Source: Gammaproteobacteria bacterium
GTDB taxonomy: Bacteria; Pseudomonadota; Gammaproteobacteria; Steroidobacterales; Woeseiaceae
Length of the DNA stretch: 64,000 nt
Assembly (NCBI GenBank): GCA_029884165.1
Contig: JAOUIH010000007.1
Location: 1-64,000 of the forward strand
Direction of reading: 5' to 3'
In this document: piece by piece, positions 1-9,569 of the stretch
How the letters are laid out: each line of letters opens with the position of its first letter
Numbering within the stretch: the stretch's first letter is position 1
Translations under genes and position numbers: made by a program
Notes under the pieces: generated by a model
What the model was told of the DNA's origin: nothing
What the model saw: only the letters and a program-made list of their open reading frames with translations
The model's database searches: none

Positions 1-384
1 AGCATTGTGACCGACCAGGATCGCTCGCGTGCAGCCGCTGTCGCGGATGGCTGCCCGCACGTCCCGAAAGATTCTCTGCAGCGCGTCCCGCTCGTCGATG
101 GCCGGCCGCAAGGGATGGTTCGGGTCGATGCCATTTACCGCCAGTGACGCAGGATCGAGGTTGGCACCTTCGAAGGGTTTGACGTGATAGCGGTGCGTGT
201 CGGTGCGGCGCAGCTTGCCGTCCGGGCCGGTCTCGACGATAACGGCCGCGATCTCGAGCAGCGCGTCCGTCTGCGCGTTGAAACCGCCGGTCTCGACGTC
301 GACGACCACCGGCAGAAAACCGCGAAAGCGCCTCGCCATCGGGCAGGGCGCTCGAGCCACCGACCTGTTCGCCTGATCGGTCAC
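1..384 (-). CDS. rnt: Ribonuclease T, C-terminal part cut off by window edge
   Basis: DEDD-family 3'-5' exoribonuclease that trims tRNA CCA ends and other stable RNA 3' ends. The visible 128 codons match the N-terminal half of RNase T: an [17 protein letters not shown] segment carries the ExoI Asp and Glu metal ligands, followed by [10 protein letters not shown], an EGANL motif, NGIDPNHP and a final VGHNA. The rest, including the catalytic His, lies outside the window. The GTG at 384 overlaps the TGA of the upstream aminopeptidase gene (GTGA), which suggests translational coupling. An in-frame ATG at 339, just before the RFRGF motif, is an alternative start, and neither has a strong Shine-Dalgarno sequence. 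Confidence 0.9.
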   Translation of the reverse strand, partial: MTDQANRSVARAPCPMARRFRGFLPVVVDVETGGFNAQTDALLEIAAVIVETGPDGKLRRTDTHRYHVKPFEGANLDPASLAVNGIDPNHPLRPAIDERDALQRIFRDVRAAIRDSGCTRAILVGHNA

Positions 385-1925
385 TTGCCGTCAGGCTGGC
401 GCCGTGCCTGCCCGGCTTCCGCGATGATATCCCGGTCGAGAACCAGGTGCGCGCTGAGCCTGACACCGAAGCCGGTGACTTCGGTGGCGATATGCGCCAG
501 CCCGCCTTTGCGCATTGCTGCACTCAGGTCGATGTGTACCCAGGGCACATCCTTGTCGACGAATTCGTTCAGGAAGGTCGCCGCCAGGATGTGATCGCCA
601 CCACCGTTCGGGGTGCACTGCTTGATGTCCGCAACCTCGCTCTTCAGGTCCTCGAGGAATTCCTTGCCGAGAGGGAATGGCCAGACGCGTTCGCCGCATT
701 CGCGGCCGCCCTTCTTCAGGAGCGGGTGCAGGTCGGGACGGTTTGTGAAGACCCCGCTCATCCTTGTTGTCACAGCGCTGACGCAGGCCCCGGTCAACGT
801 GGCGTAATCGATGATCAGGCCCGGCTTTTCGCGACCGGCCAGGACCAGCGTGTCCGCCAGCGCCATGCGACCCTCGGCGTCGGTGTGTATCGCCTGTATC
901 GTCTTGCCGTTCAGCGCCGTGACGACGTCCTGTGACTTGTAGGCCGTCGCGCTGGTCCGGTTCTCGGTGATCGCGAGCCAGCAATCGACTGCGACCGGAG
1001 CAGCCAGCCTCGTCAACGTCAGCAGCGTACCGACGGCAACGGCGCTGCCGCCCATGTCGATGTGCATGTCGAGCATGGACTGAAAGGGTTTCAGGTTAGT
1101 GCCGCCGGTGTCGAAGATAATGCCCTTACCGACCAGGCAGAGTGCAGGGGACGCCGACGATGCCTTGGGCCGGTAGCGCAATCGCACGATCGATGCGCTG
1201 TCGTCGGCATTGCCCTGTGCGACCGCGAGGAAAGCGCCGGCGCCCATTTTTGCGAGCTCGCCGACGCCGTATTTCCGGTATTGCCAGCCATACTGCTTCG
1301 CGAGATCACGCAGCAGCTTTGCGTATGCGGCGGCGTCCAGTTTGTTCGGCGGCAGAGCGGTCAGCCATCGGGCAAGATTGTTGCCCTCGGCTTCGGCGAC
1401 GACGCGGTCCAGGTCCAGCCGCGCGTCGAGGCCGATTACCTTCAGAGACGCGATGACCGGCGGGGAGGCCTTCTCCTTGAACTCTGGCAGGCCGAAACCC
1501 GCGGCAAGGGCCGCCGCCACCGTGTCACGTACGATCGCTGCCTGGCGGTCGTCGTCAAAGCCGCAGACCCAGATGCCGACCGTGCCGGCCTTCTCGGTCA
1601 GCGTTGCCGCGATCATCTTGCGGGCAAAGCCGAGACGCTCGAACGCCTCCGCGTTCTTGTCGAGCGTGCCCACGTGCACCGCGGTGCGCCGCTTGTTGTT
1701 GACGCGACTGGAAATCGCAGGCACCCTGCCCGGCGCCCGCCGCTTGTAGAGCGTTTTCAGGCCTTGTCCCTCCGGCAACCGGGACCAGACGGACGGCGCC
1801 GGCTTGTCGGGCATTACGATCAGCAGCTGGTCGACGGCGGCGATGCTGCGGGCGTCCGGAGTGCCGACAACCTGGGTCAGTTTTATTTTGTTACTTATGA
1901 ACTTATCTGCCAGCGGGCCTGACAT
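381..1925 (-). CDS. M17 family leucyl aminopeptidase (divergent paralogue)
   Basis: Cytosolic two-metal aminopeptidase of family M17, 514 aa. The C-terminal catalytic domain is complete: [11 protein letters not shown] provides the metal-binding Lys and Asp, NLKP the catalytic Lys, HIDMGG a metal Asp, and HTDAEGRM the Asp/Glu pair and the Arg. The usual NTDAEGRL is changed to HTDAEGRM, and the N-terminal domain is unlike the canonical PepA encoded at 50090-51586 in the same window. This is therefore a second M17 paralogue, with substrate preference unknown. It is the upstream gene of a pair with rnt (GTGA overlap) and is transcribed divergently from aceE. Confidence 0.9.
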   Translation of the reverse strand: MSGPLADKFISNKIKLTQVVGTPDARSIAAVDQLLIVMPDKPAPSVWSRLPEGQGLKTLYKRRAPGRVPAISSRVNNKRRTAVHVGTLDKNAEAFERLGFARKMIAATLTEKAGTVGIWVCGFDDDRQAAIVRDTVAAALAAGFGLPEFKEKASPPVIASLKVIGLDARLDLDRVVAEAEGNNLARWLTALPPNKLDAAAYAKLLRDLAKQYGWQYRKYGVGELAKMGAGAFLAVAQGNADDSASIVRLRYRPKASSASPALCLVGKGIIFDTGGTNLKPFQSMLDMHIDMGGSAVAVGTLLTLTRLAAPVAVDCWLAITENRTSATAYKSQDVVTALNGKTIQAIHTDAEGRMALADTLVLAGREKPGLIIDYATLTGACVSAVTTRMSGVFTNRPDLHPLLKKGGRECGERVWPFPLGKEFLEDLKSEVADIKQCTPNGGGDHILAATFLNEFVDKDVPWVHIDLSAAMRKGGLAHIATEVTGFGVRLSAHLVLDRDIIAEAGQARRQPDGK

Positions 1926-1932
1926 CTCAGCA

Positions 1933-1962
1933 TTAACCTTTATGCCCGGCTTGGGCCATAAT
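1933..1962 (+). promoter_or_regulatory. Possible sigma-70 promoter of the aceE operon
   Basis: TTAACC (1933-1938) and CATAAT (1957-1962) are separated by 18 bp, matching 4/6 and 5/6 of the sigma-70 hexamers. They lie about 140 bp before the chosen aceE start in the divergent spacer. Assignment rests on pattern and position only. I saw no clear PdhR-type operator in the leader. Confidence 0.35.
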
Positions 1963-2099
1963 ACAGCGCTTGCGCAATGTGCGGCCGGACACCGTCGAAT
2001 ACGCCGTCCAGCGGGTGCGGTGATCCTAGCAGGACACCCTGCCTAATTCACGCCGCAAAAATTCCGTTCAACCGTCGAAAGCAGGATTGTGGATATTTT

Positions 2100-4763
2100 A
2101 TGAGCAGTTTCAGCCGATTTGACGACCTGGACCCGACCGAGACCAGCGAGTGGCTGGAGTCCATCGATTCCGTGCTGAAAGTGCATGGCCCCGACCGGGC
2201 CCATTTCCTGTTGAACCGGATGATCGATTTCGCCCGGCGCTCCGGCGCCTACCTGCCGTATAGCCCGAACACCGCTTACCTGAACACGATTCCCGTCGGC
2301 ATGCAGCCGGAATACCCGGGCGACCGCGCCGTCGAAAAGCGCATCGAGGCCTACCTCCGCTGGAATGCGATGGCGATGGTCGTGCAGGCCAACCGCAAGA
2401 GCACCGAGTACGGCGGCCACATTTCGAGTTACGCGTCGTCGGCGACTCTCTACGAGGTCGGCTTCAATCATTTCTGGCGGGCCGCGACGGACAAGCAGGG
2501 CGGCGACATGGTGTTCGTGCAGGGACACTCGGCGCCAGGCATCTATGCCAGGGCTTACCTGGAGGGACGCCTGACCGAGGAGCAATTGGGCCGCTTTCGC
2601 CAGGAGGTCGGAGGCGGCGGGCTGTCGTCGTATCCGCATCCCTGGCTGATGCCCGAGTTCTGGCAGTTCCCCACCGTCTCAATGGGTCTCGGGCCGATGA
2701 TGGCGATCTACCAGGCTCGCTTCATGCGTTACCTCGAGCACCGCGAGATCGTGGCGCCGAGCGACAGGAAAATCTGGTGTTTCCTGGGCGACGGCGAGAC
2801 GGACGAGCCGGAGTCGATGGGCGCGATTACGATGCCGGTCCGCGAGGGGCTCGACAACCTGATCTTCGTCATCAACTGCAACCTGCAACGGCTGGACGGC
2901 CCGGTTCGAGGCAACGGCAAGATCATCCAGGAACTCGAAGCGGCCTTCGGCGGCGCCGGCTGGAACGTCATCAAGGTCGTCTGGGGTTCGCGCTGGGACC
3001 CGCTGCTCGCGAAAGACCACACGGGCCGGCTGCGGCGCGTGATGGAGGAGTGCGTCGACGGCGAGTACCAGAACTTCAAGGCCAAGGGCGGAGCCTATGT
3101 TCGCGAGAATTTCTTCGGCCGCTACCCCGAGACCCTGGAAATGGTCGCGAACATGTCGGACGACGAGGTCTGGCGTTTGAACCGTGGCGGTCACGATGCG
3201 GTCAAGGTTTTTTCGGCATACCAGCAGGCGGTCAGTCACACTGGCCGGCCGACCGTCATCCTTGCAAAGACCGTCAAGGGTTACGGCATGGGCCAGGCAG
3301 GCGAAGGCCAGAACATCGCGCATCAGCAGAAGAAGCTGGACATAGACGCGGTGCGGCAGTTTCGCGACCGGTTCAATATCCCCGTCGCGGACAAGGATCT
3401 CGATCGCGTGCCGTTCTACATGCCGGACCGCGACAGCGCCGAACTCGAGTACCTGCACGAGCGGCGCAAGGCGCTCGGCGGCTATCTGCCGCAGCGCAGG
3501 CCCAAAGCGAAGCCGCTGGATGCACCCCCGCTCGATGCGTTCAAGAGCCAGCTCGAGGGTTCCGGCGACCGCGAGATCTCCACGACGATGGCGTTCATCC
3601 GGCTGCTGACGGCGCTGGTCCGGGACAAGAACATCGGCAAGCATGTCGTGCCTATCGTGCCTGACGAAGCGCGGACCTTCGGTATGGAAGGAATGTTCCG
3701 CCAGATCGGCATCTATTCCTCGGTCGGCCAGCTGTATACGCCCCAGGACGCCGACCAGCTCATGTACTACCGTGAAGACAAGAAGGGCCAGATCCTCGAA
3801 GAGGGCATCAACGAGGCAGGTGCGTTCTGCTCCTGGCTGGCCGCGGGCACGTCGTACAGCAACCATGCGACGCCGATGATCCCGTTCTACATTTACTATT
3901 CGATGTTCGGTTTCCAGCGTATCGGCGACTTCGTGTGGGCTGGCGGGGACCTGCAGGCACGCGGCTTCCTGCTCGGCGGCACGGCCGGGCGCACCACGCT
4001 GGCGGGCGAAGGGCTGCAGCACCAGGACGGCCATAGCCTCGTGCTGGCATCGACTTTCCCGAATTGCGTGGCTTATGACCCGACCTACGCGTATGAGCTC
4101 GCGGTCATCATCCGGGAGGGCCTGCGCAGGATGCTGCAGGAACAGGAAAACGTTTTCTATTACATCACCTGCATGAACGAGAATTACACGCACCCGGCGA
4201 TGCCCGCGGGCGTCGAGGACGGCATCGTGCGGGGCATGTACCTGCTGCAAAAGGGCGGCCCGGGCAAGATCCGGCCCCAGCTGATGGGCTCCGGGACCAT
4301 CCTGCGCGAGGTGATCGGTGCCGCCGAATTGCTGTTCAAGGATTTCGGCGTGCCGTCGGACGTCTGGTCGGTCACGAGCTTCAACGAGCTCCGCCGGGAT
4401 GCGCTGGAGGTCGAGCGCTGGAACCAGCTGCATCCAGCGGACGAGCCGCGGAAGTGTTACGTGGAGACCGCATTCGCCAAGCGCAAGGGCCCGTTCGTCG
4501 CGGCGACCGACTACATGAAGATCGTCCCGGACCAGATCCAGCGCTGGGTGCCCGGCCGATTCGTCTCGCTGGGCACCGATGGCTTCGGCCGCAGCGATGC
4601 ACGTGCCGCGTTGCGCGACCATTTCGAGGTGGATCGACGCCATATAGTCGTCGCGACGCTGAACGCGCTGGCGGATGAAGGCGCGCTCGATCGCACGACG
4701 GTCGGGCAGGCGATCAAGAAGTATGGCATCGATCCGGCCAAGCCAGATCCTGTGAAGCTGTAA
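2100..4763 (+). CDS. aceE: Pyruvate dehydrogenase E1 component, homodimeric type
   Basis: Thiamine-diphosphate enzyme that decarboxylates pyruvate and reductively acetylates the lipoyl groups of E2. The start was set at the ATG at 2100 (MSSFSRFDDLDP), giving 887 aa, the same length as the E. coli enzyme. A longer in-frame extension begins at 1977 but carries sequence unlike the family. The ThDP motif is visible as GDGETDEPES followed by NCNLQRLDGP. The gene is first of the PDH operon, followed after 23 bp by aceF. Confidence 0.97.
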   Translation: MSSFSRFDDLDPTETSEWLESIDSVLKVHGPDRAHFLLNRMIDFARRSGAYLPYSPNTAYLNTIPVGMQPEYPGDRAVEKRIEAYLRWNAMAMVVQANRKSTEYGGHISSYASSATLYEVGFNHFWRAATDKQGGDMVFVQGHSAPGIYARAYLEGRLTEEQLGRFRQEVGGGGLSSYPHPWLMPEFWQFPTVSMGLGPMMAIYQARFMRYLEHREIVAPSDRKIWCFLGDGETDEPESMGAITMPVREGLDNLIFVINCNLQRLDGPVRGNGKIIQELEAAFGGAGWNVIKVVWGSRWDPLLAKDHTGRLRRVMEECVDGEYQNFKAKGGAYVRENFFGRYPETLEMVANMSDDEVWRLNRGGHDAVKVFSAYQQAVSHTGRPTVILAKTVKGYGMGQAGEGQNIAHQQKKLDIDAVRQFRDRFNIPVADKDLDRVPFYMPDRDSAELEYLHERRKALGGYLPQRRPKAKPLDAPPLDAFKSQLEGSGDREISTTMAFIRLLTALVRDKNIGKHVVPIVPDEARTFGMEGMFRQIGIYSSVGQLYTPQDADQLMYYREDKKGQILEEGINEAGAFCSWLAAGTSYSNHATPMIPFYIYYSMFGFQRIGDFVWAGGDLQARGFLLGGTAGRTTLAGEGLQHQDGHSLVLASTFPNCVAYDPTYAYELAVIIREGLRRMLQEQENVFYYITCMNENYTHPAMPAGVEDGIVRGMYLLQKGGPGKIRPQLMGSGTILREVIGAAELLFKDFGVPSDVWSVTSFNELRRDALEVERWNQLHPADEPRKCYVETAFAKRKGPFVAATDYMKIVPDQIQRWVPGRFVSLGTDGFGRSDARAALRDHFEVDRRHIVVATLNALADEGALDRTTVGQAIKKYGIDPAKPDPVKL

Positions 4764-4786
4764 GCTAGCGGCGACGGAGCAGACAG

Positions 4787-6406
4787 GTGGCGGAGCAAAT
4801 CGAAATAAGGGTGCCGGACCTCGGTGACTTCGAAGATGTCGAGGTCATCGAGATACTCGTCACGGCCGGGGACGTGGTCAAGCCCGAGGACGGACTGATC
4901 ACGCTCGAGACCGACAAGGCATCCATGGACGTGCCGTCACCGTCGGCCGGGCGCATCGTCTCGCTCGGCGTCAAGGTCGGCGACCGCGTTTCCGCCGGAG
5001 ATGTCATCGGCTCCCTGGAAGTCGACGTGGCCGCCGTCGCCGCGGACAGAGCCGCGCCGCCCGTGCCGGCCGCGGAGTCACCGTCGGGGCCGGCGACCGC
5101 CCGGTCCGCCAGGAAGACGGTCGCAGTGCCGGACATCGGCGATTTCAGCGATGTCGACGTCATTGACGTACACGTATCGGCAGGCGACAGGATCTCGCTG
5201 GACGACCCGATCGTGACGATCGAGACGGACAAGGCGGCGATGGAAGTGCCGAGCACGGTGCAGGGAACCGTCGTCGAGCTGCTGGTCAGGGCTGGCGACA
5301 AGGTATCGGAAGGCTCGCCGCTCATCGTCGTCGATGCCGTCGCCGGTGCAGCGCCCGCGGCCAGGACCGGCGCCGCGCCGCCGCCGTCAAAACCTGCCGC
5401 GGCAGCCGCAGCACCCGCGCCGGCGCCCGTGCGGCAGACACCGCCGTCTGCGCCGCGCAAGACTGCAGCCCTGCCGCCGATCAACGAGGCCGGCTTCTCC
5501 CGCGCTCACGCGAGTCCGTCGGTGCGCAGGCTGGCTCGCGAACTCGGCGTCGACCTTGCGCAGGTCAACGGCTCTGGACCGAAGAACCGGATCCTGCACG
5601 ACGACGTCAAGGCGTTCGTGAAGGCGATCCTGTCGGGCGGCGGTCCGCAGGCGGCCCCGGCCTTGCCGCAGGTGCCTGCGGTCGACTTCGAGAAGTTCGG
5701 CGCGGTCGAGAGCGTTCCGCTGACCCGCATCCAGAAGATATCCGGCCCGCGCCTGCAGGCGAGCTGGATAAATCTCCCGCACGTTACCCAGCATGACCTT
5801 GCGGACATCACGGAACTCGAAGCAGAGCGGCAGAAACTAAAAGCCAAATCGGCCGACAAGGGCGTCAAGCTGACGCCGCTTGCCTTCATCCTGAAAGCCT
5901 GCGTCGCTGCACTGAAGGAGCACCCGAAGGTTAACGCCTCTCTGTCGAATGATGGACAGTCGCTAGTCTACAAGAAGTATGTGCATCTCGGTTTCGCGGC
6001 GGACACGCCACAGGGTCTCGTCGTGCCTGTGATTCGCGATGCCGACAAGAAAGACGTCTTCGAACTCGCGCGTGAATTGGCCGACCTGTCATCGGCGGCG
6101 CGCGACGGCAAACTGAAAGTCGACCAGATGCAGGGCGCAAGCTTTACCGTGTCGAGCCTGGGAGGCATTGGCGGGACCGCGTTCACGCCGATCGTCAACG
6201 CTCCGGAAGTGGGCATCCTCGGCGTATCGCGTTCGTCGATGCAGCCTGTCTGGAACGGCTCTGCGTTCGAACCGCGCCTGATGCTGCCGCTGTCGTTCTC
6301 CTACGATCACCGCGTCATCGACGGAGCGTATGCGGTCCGCTTCACCACGTTCCTGAGCCAGGCTCTCGCCGACGTGGGCGCGCTGCTGGCGGACGCCGGG
6401 AATTAG
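4787..6406 (+). CDS. aceF: Pyruvate dehydrogenase E2, dihydrolipoyl acetyltransferase
   Basis: Core acetyltransferase of the PDH complex, 539 aa, transferring acetyl from lipoamide to CoA. Two lipoyl domains are visible, with lipoylated lysines at about K44 (ETDKASMDVP) and K149 (ETDKAAMEVP). An Ala/Pro-rich linker follows, then a peripheral-subunit-binding domain (ASPSVRRLARELGVD) near residues 240-280. The catalytic domain ends with SYDHRVIDGA, giving His508 and Asp512. E. coli AceF has three lipoyl domains; here there are two, and another sits on the E3 protein next door. The GTG start follows a GGAG at a suitable distance. Only 2 bp separate it from lpdA. Confidence 0.97.
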   Translation: MAEQIEIRVPDLGDFEDVEVIEILVTAGDVVKPEDGLITLETDKASMDVPSPSAGRIVSLGVKVGDRVSAGDVIGSLEVDVAAVAADRAAPPVPAAESPSGPATARSARKTVAVPDIGDFSDVDVIDVHVSAGDRISLDDPIVTIETDKAAMEVPSTVQGTVVELLVRAGDKVSEGSPLIVVDAVAGAAPAARTGAAPPPSKPAAAAAAPAPAPVRQTPPSAPRKTAALPPINEAGFSRAHASPSVRRLARELGVDLAQVNGSGPKNRILHDDVKAFVKAILSGGGPQAAPALPQVPAVDFEKFGAVESVPLTRIQKISGPRLQASWINLPHVTQHDLADITELEAERQKLKAKSADKGVKLTPLAFILKACVAALKEHPKVNASLSNDGQSLVYKKYVHLGFAADTPQGLVVPVIRDADKKDVFELARELADLSSAARDGKLKVDQMQGASFTVSSLGGIGGTAFTPIVNAPEVGILGVSRSSMQPVWNGSAFEPRLMLPLSFSYDHRVIDGAYAVRFTTFLSQALADVGALLADAGN

Positions 6407-6408
6407 CC

Positions 6409-8187
6409 GTGGCCGGGACGATCGAACTGCGAGTGCCCGAACTCGGCGATTTCGAGCAGGTGGAAGTCATCGAGGTGCTGGTCAAACCAGGCGACCAGGT
6501 CGCCGTCGATGACCCGCTGATTACGCTGGAAACGGACAAAGCATCGATGGACGTGCCGGCCACCTGCAACGGCACGGTCGTGGAGGTGCACTTGTCGGTC
6601 GGTGCGCGCGTGTCGGCAGGCGATCTCGTACTGACTCTCGACCCGGCGGCCGCAGAGGGGGAGACGGACGGGGACGACGAATTCGGCACCACGATCGTCA
6701 TGGCGCCCGAGGAGCAGGCGGCCGTGGTCGCGGCGGCCGCAAAGTCGGCTGCGGAATCTCGTGCCCCGGCCGGCGACGCAACTCACACAACGGATCTGGT
6801 CGTCATCGGCGCCGGGCCCGGCGGTTATACCGCGGCGTTTCGGGCCGCGGACCTCGGCTTGAAGGTGATGCTGGTGGAACGCTGGCCGGTACTGGGCGGC
6901 GTGTGCCTGAATGTCGGCTGCATACCGTCGAAGGCGCTGCTGCATGCCGCCAGGGTCATCGAAGATGCAGCGGCGATGGCGGAGCACGGCGTCAGCTTCG
7001 GGGAACCGACGATCGACGCGACAAAGCTCCGCGATTGGAAGAACAAGGTCGTCGGGCGTCTGACCGGCGGACTGGCGCAGCTTGCGAAGCAGCGCAAGGT
7101 CACCGTCGTGCAAGGTGTCGCGAAGTTCGAATCGGCAAACCGACTGGTGCTGGACGGTGGTGACACGATCGACTTCGCGAAGTGCATCATCGCGGCAGGT
7201 TCCGAGAGCATGCGTCTGCCGGGAATTCCCGAGGACCCGCGTATCGTCGATTCGACGGGAGCGCTGGAGCTGGAGTCCCTGCCCGAGCGAATGCTGGTCG
7301 TCGGTGGCGGCATCATCGGGCTCGAGATGGCCTGCGTTTACAGCGCCCTGGGCACTCGCGTCAGCGTCGTCGAGCTGACAGATCAGCTGATGCCGGGCAC
7401 GGACCCGGACCTCGTGCGGCCATTCCAGAAGGTCATCGCCGCGAAATACGAGGCCATAATGCTCGGCACGAGGGTCGCCGAGATGCAGGCGACGAAGCAA
7501 GGAATCGAGGTGTTGTTCGAAGGCAAGCAGGCGCCGGAGCCACAGCTGTACGATCGTGTGCTCGTGGCCGTGGGCCGCCGCGCTAACGGCGACAGGCTCG
7601 ATGTCGAGAAGGCCGGAGTCCGCGTGGACCAGCGCGGCATCATCGCGGTCAACAAGCAGATGCAGACCAACGTGCCGCACATATTTGCGATCGGGGACCT
7701 GGCCGGTGGGCCTATGCTCGCCCACAAGGCTACGCACGAGGCCAAGGTCGCGGCCGAGGTGGCGGCCGGAGAGAAGAGCGCCTTCGACGCGCGGACGATT
7801 CCCTCGGTTGCCTACACGGACCCGGAGGTCGCCTGGGTCGGGCTGACGGAAACCGAGGCGAAGCGGCAGGGCATCGGCTACGAGAAGGCCCAGTTTCCGT
7901 GGGCCGCCAGCGGCCGGGCGCTGTCACTGGGGCGGGACGAGGGCTTCACAAAACTGCTGTTCGACAAGGACAGCGGCCGCGTACTCGGAGGCGGGATCGT
8001 CGGTCCCTCGGCGGGCGATCTCATTGCTGAGATCGGGCTGGCTGTCGAGATGGGCGCAGATGCCGCGGATATCAGCCTGACGGTCCATCCGCATCCGACG
8101 CTTTCCGAAACTGTCGCGTTTGCCGCGGAGGCGTTCGAGGGCACGCTGACCGATCTCTACATACCGAAGAAGCGCAAGCGGCATTGA
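6409..8187 (+). CDS. lpdA: Dihydrolipoyl dehydrogenase E3 with N-terminal lipoyl domain
   Basis: FAD flavoprotein reoxidising dihydrolipoamide with NAD+. At 592 aa it is about 115 residues longer than ordinary E3 because of an N-terminal lipoyl domain (ETDKASMDVP, Lys44) and a linker. The FAD motif GAGPGGYTAAFRAADLG is followed by the redox disulfide GGVCLNVGCIP (Cys166/Cys171), the NAD motif VGGGIIGLE and the C-terminal HPHPTLSE with the catalytic His near 562. The GTG start lies 2 bp after the aceF stop. Lipoyl-E3 fusions are known in several proteobacteria. Confidence 0.96.
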   Translation: MAGTIELRVPELGDFEQVEVIEVLVKPGDQVAVDDPLITLETDKASMDVPATCNGTVVEVHLSVGARVSAGDLVLTLDPAAAEGETDGDDEFGTTIVMAPEEQAAVVAAAAKSAAESRAPAGDATHTTDLVVIGAGPGGYTAAFRAADLGLKVMLVERWPVLGGVCLNVGCIPSKALLHAARVIEDAAAMAEHGVSFGEPTIDATKLRDWKNKVVGRLTGGLAQLAKQRKVTVVQGVAKFESANRLVLDGGDTIDFAKCIIAAGSESMRLPGIPEDPRIVDSTGALELESLPERMLVVGGGIIGLEMACVYSALGTRVSVVELTDQLMPGTDPDLVRPFQKVIAAKYEAIMLGTRVAEMQATKQGIEVLFEGKQAPEPQLYDRVLVAVGRRANGDRLDVEKAGVRVDQRGIIAVNKQMQTNVPHIFAIGDLAGGPMLAHKATHEAKVAAEVAAGEKSAFDARTIPSVAYTDPEVAWVGLTETEAKRQGIGYEKAQFPWAASGRALSLGRDEGFTKLLFDKDSGRVLGGGIVGPSAGDLIAEIGLAVEMGADAADISLTVHPHPTLSETVAFAAEAFEGTLTDLYIPKKRKRH

Positions 8188-9548
8188 GGGACGGGCCACC
8201 CGAATCGGCAGGCCGGGCAGCGCTGCTCAAGTTTCTAATCCCGTCCCTGATCGGTGGTTTCACTTTCCTGGTACCCGTACGAGACGAGGGCGTCATCACC
8301 ATTCCGATGGCGATAGCGTCGAACTCCCTGGGCGAATTGCTGAAGGATTACCTCCCCGCGATCGTACTGGCGATCGTAACGATGTCGGCCGCGCTATCGT
8401 TGTGGTTCTCGACTCGCCGTGCCGCCGAGGCGGCTGGAGGCGGCCGCCTGCGGCAGATATTCACCGTGAACCGCGCCTGGCTGACCGTCCGGGTGGCCGG
8501 TTTCGCGGTTGCGTCGATGATATTTTTCCAGGTCGGGCCGGAGGCCGTGTGGTCGGACGCAACCGGCAGGGTCGTGATGTACGACCTCGCAACCGTGCTC
8601 GTGACGATTTTCGTCGTAGCGTCGTTCCTGATGCCCTTGCTGACCGACTACGGCCTGATGGAGCTGGCGGGTACCTTGCTAAGCCGCGCATTTCGGGTTG
8701 CGTTCCGACTGCCCGGCCGATCCTGCATCGACGCGCTGGCGTCGTGGATGGCAGCGGCGCCCGTCGGCGTGCTGCTGACTTCGCAACAGTTCGAGCGTGG
8801 CAATTACTCGGGTCGTGAGGCCGCGGTCATCGCGACTAACTTCTCGGTCGTATCGGTACCTTTTTGCGTGATAGTCGCCGAGTTCGTCGGGCTGGCGCAC
8901 CTGTTCGTGCAGTATTACCTGACGGTCGTGATCGCCGGCCTGGTCGCTGCAGTCATTACGCCGCGCATCCCGCCCTTGTCGCGGATACCCGATACCTATT
9001 CGGAAGCGGGCAAGCAGCTCGAGGAAGACCTTTATCCGCCACAGGGGCTCTTGCGGGCCGGTGTCGATGCGGCGCTCAGGAAAAGCGCCGGGGCGCCCGG
9101 CTTCAGAAACCTTTTGAGCACGGCAGTGCACAATCTTTTCGATATCTGGTTCGGGCTGATGCCGGCGCTGATCGCGATCGGCACGCTGGGCCTCGTGGTC
9201 GCCGAGTACACGCCGATCTTCCGGTGGCTGTCCTACCCGTTCATCCCCTTGCTGCAGCTGATGCAACTGCCGGAGGCCGCGGCGGCCGCGCCGGCGCTGC
9301 TGGTCGGCTTCGCCGACATGTTCCTGCCCGCGGTGCTGGCCAAGAACCTCGCCAGCGAGCTGACGCGCTTCGTGGTCATCACCGTGTCGATTACGCAGCT
9401 GATCTACATGACGGAGGTTGGCGTGCTGATCCTGAAAACCAGAATCCCGCTGAGCTTCCTGAACCTGGTACAGGTATTCCTGATTCGAACGCTGATCACG
9501 CTGCCGATCGCGGCGGCATTCGGGCACCTGTTCGTCGGCGGAGCGTAA
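8184..9548 (+). CDS. YjiH-type membrane protein with nucleoside-recognition (Gate) domains
   Basis: Polytopic inner-membrane protein, 454 aa, with many hydrophobic segments (for example near residues 12-35, 55-75, 105-125, 135-155, 330-350 and 425-445). The segment PGRSCIDALASWMAAAPVGV and the later VGFADMFLPAVLAKN resemble the paired Gate domains of YjiH/nucleoside-recognition proteins. The transported substrate is not known and cannot be read from the sequence. The proposed TTG start overlaps the lpdA stop (TTGA), suggesting coupling to the PDH operon. No functional link to PDH is evident. A later start is possible. Confidence 0.75.
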   Translation: MRDGPPESAGRAALLKFLIPSLIGGFTFLVPVRDEGVITIPMAIASNSLGELLKDYLPAIVLAIVTMSAALSLWFSTRRAAEAAGGGRLRQIFTVNRAWLTVRVAGFAVASMIFFQVGPEAVWSDATGRVVMYDLATVLVTIFVVASFLMPLLTDYGLMELAGTLLSRAFRVAFRLPGRSCIDALASWMAAAPVGVLLTSQQFERGNYSGREAAVIATNFSVVSVPFCVIVAEFVGLAHLFVQYYLTVVIAGLVAAVITPRIPPLSRIPDTYSEAGKQLEEDLYPPQGLLRAGVDAALRKSAGAPGFRNLLSTAVHNLFDIWFGLMPALIAIGTLGLVVAEYTPIFRWLSYPFIPLLQLMQLPEAAAAAPALLVGFADMFLPAVLAKNLASELTRFVVITVSITQLIYMTEVGVLILKTRIPLSFLNLVQVFLIRTLITLPIAAAFGHLFVGGA

Positions 9549-9569
9549 TCGCTTGCCGGCTTCCCGCGA

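Noticed and set aside
1977-2099. 41-codon N-terminal extension of AceE
   Set aside because: The sequence is unlike the family, and the ATG at 2100 gives the normal 887-aa length.
2679-4643. 654-codon open frame on the minus strand opposite aceE
   Set aside because: It is a codon-bias shadow of aceE in a high-GC genome, with no family resemblance.
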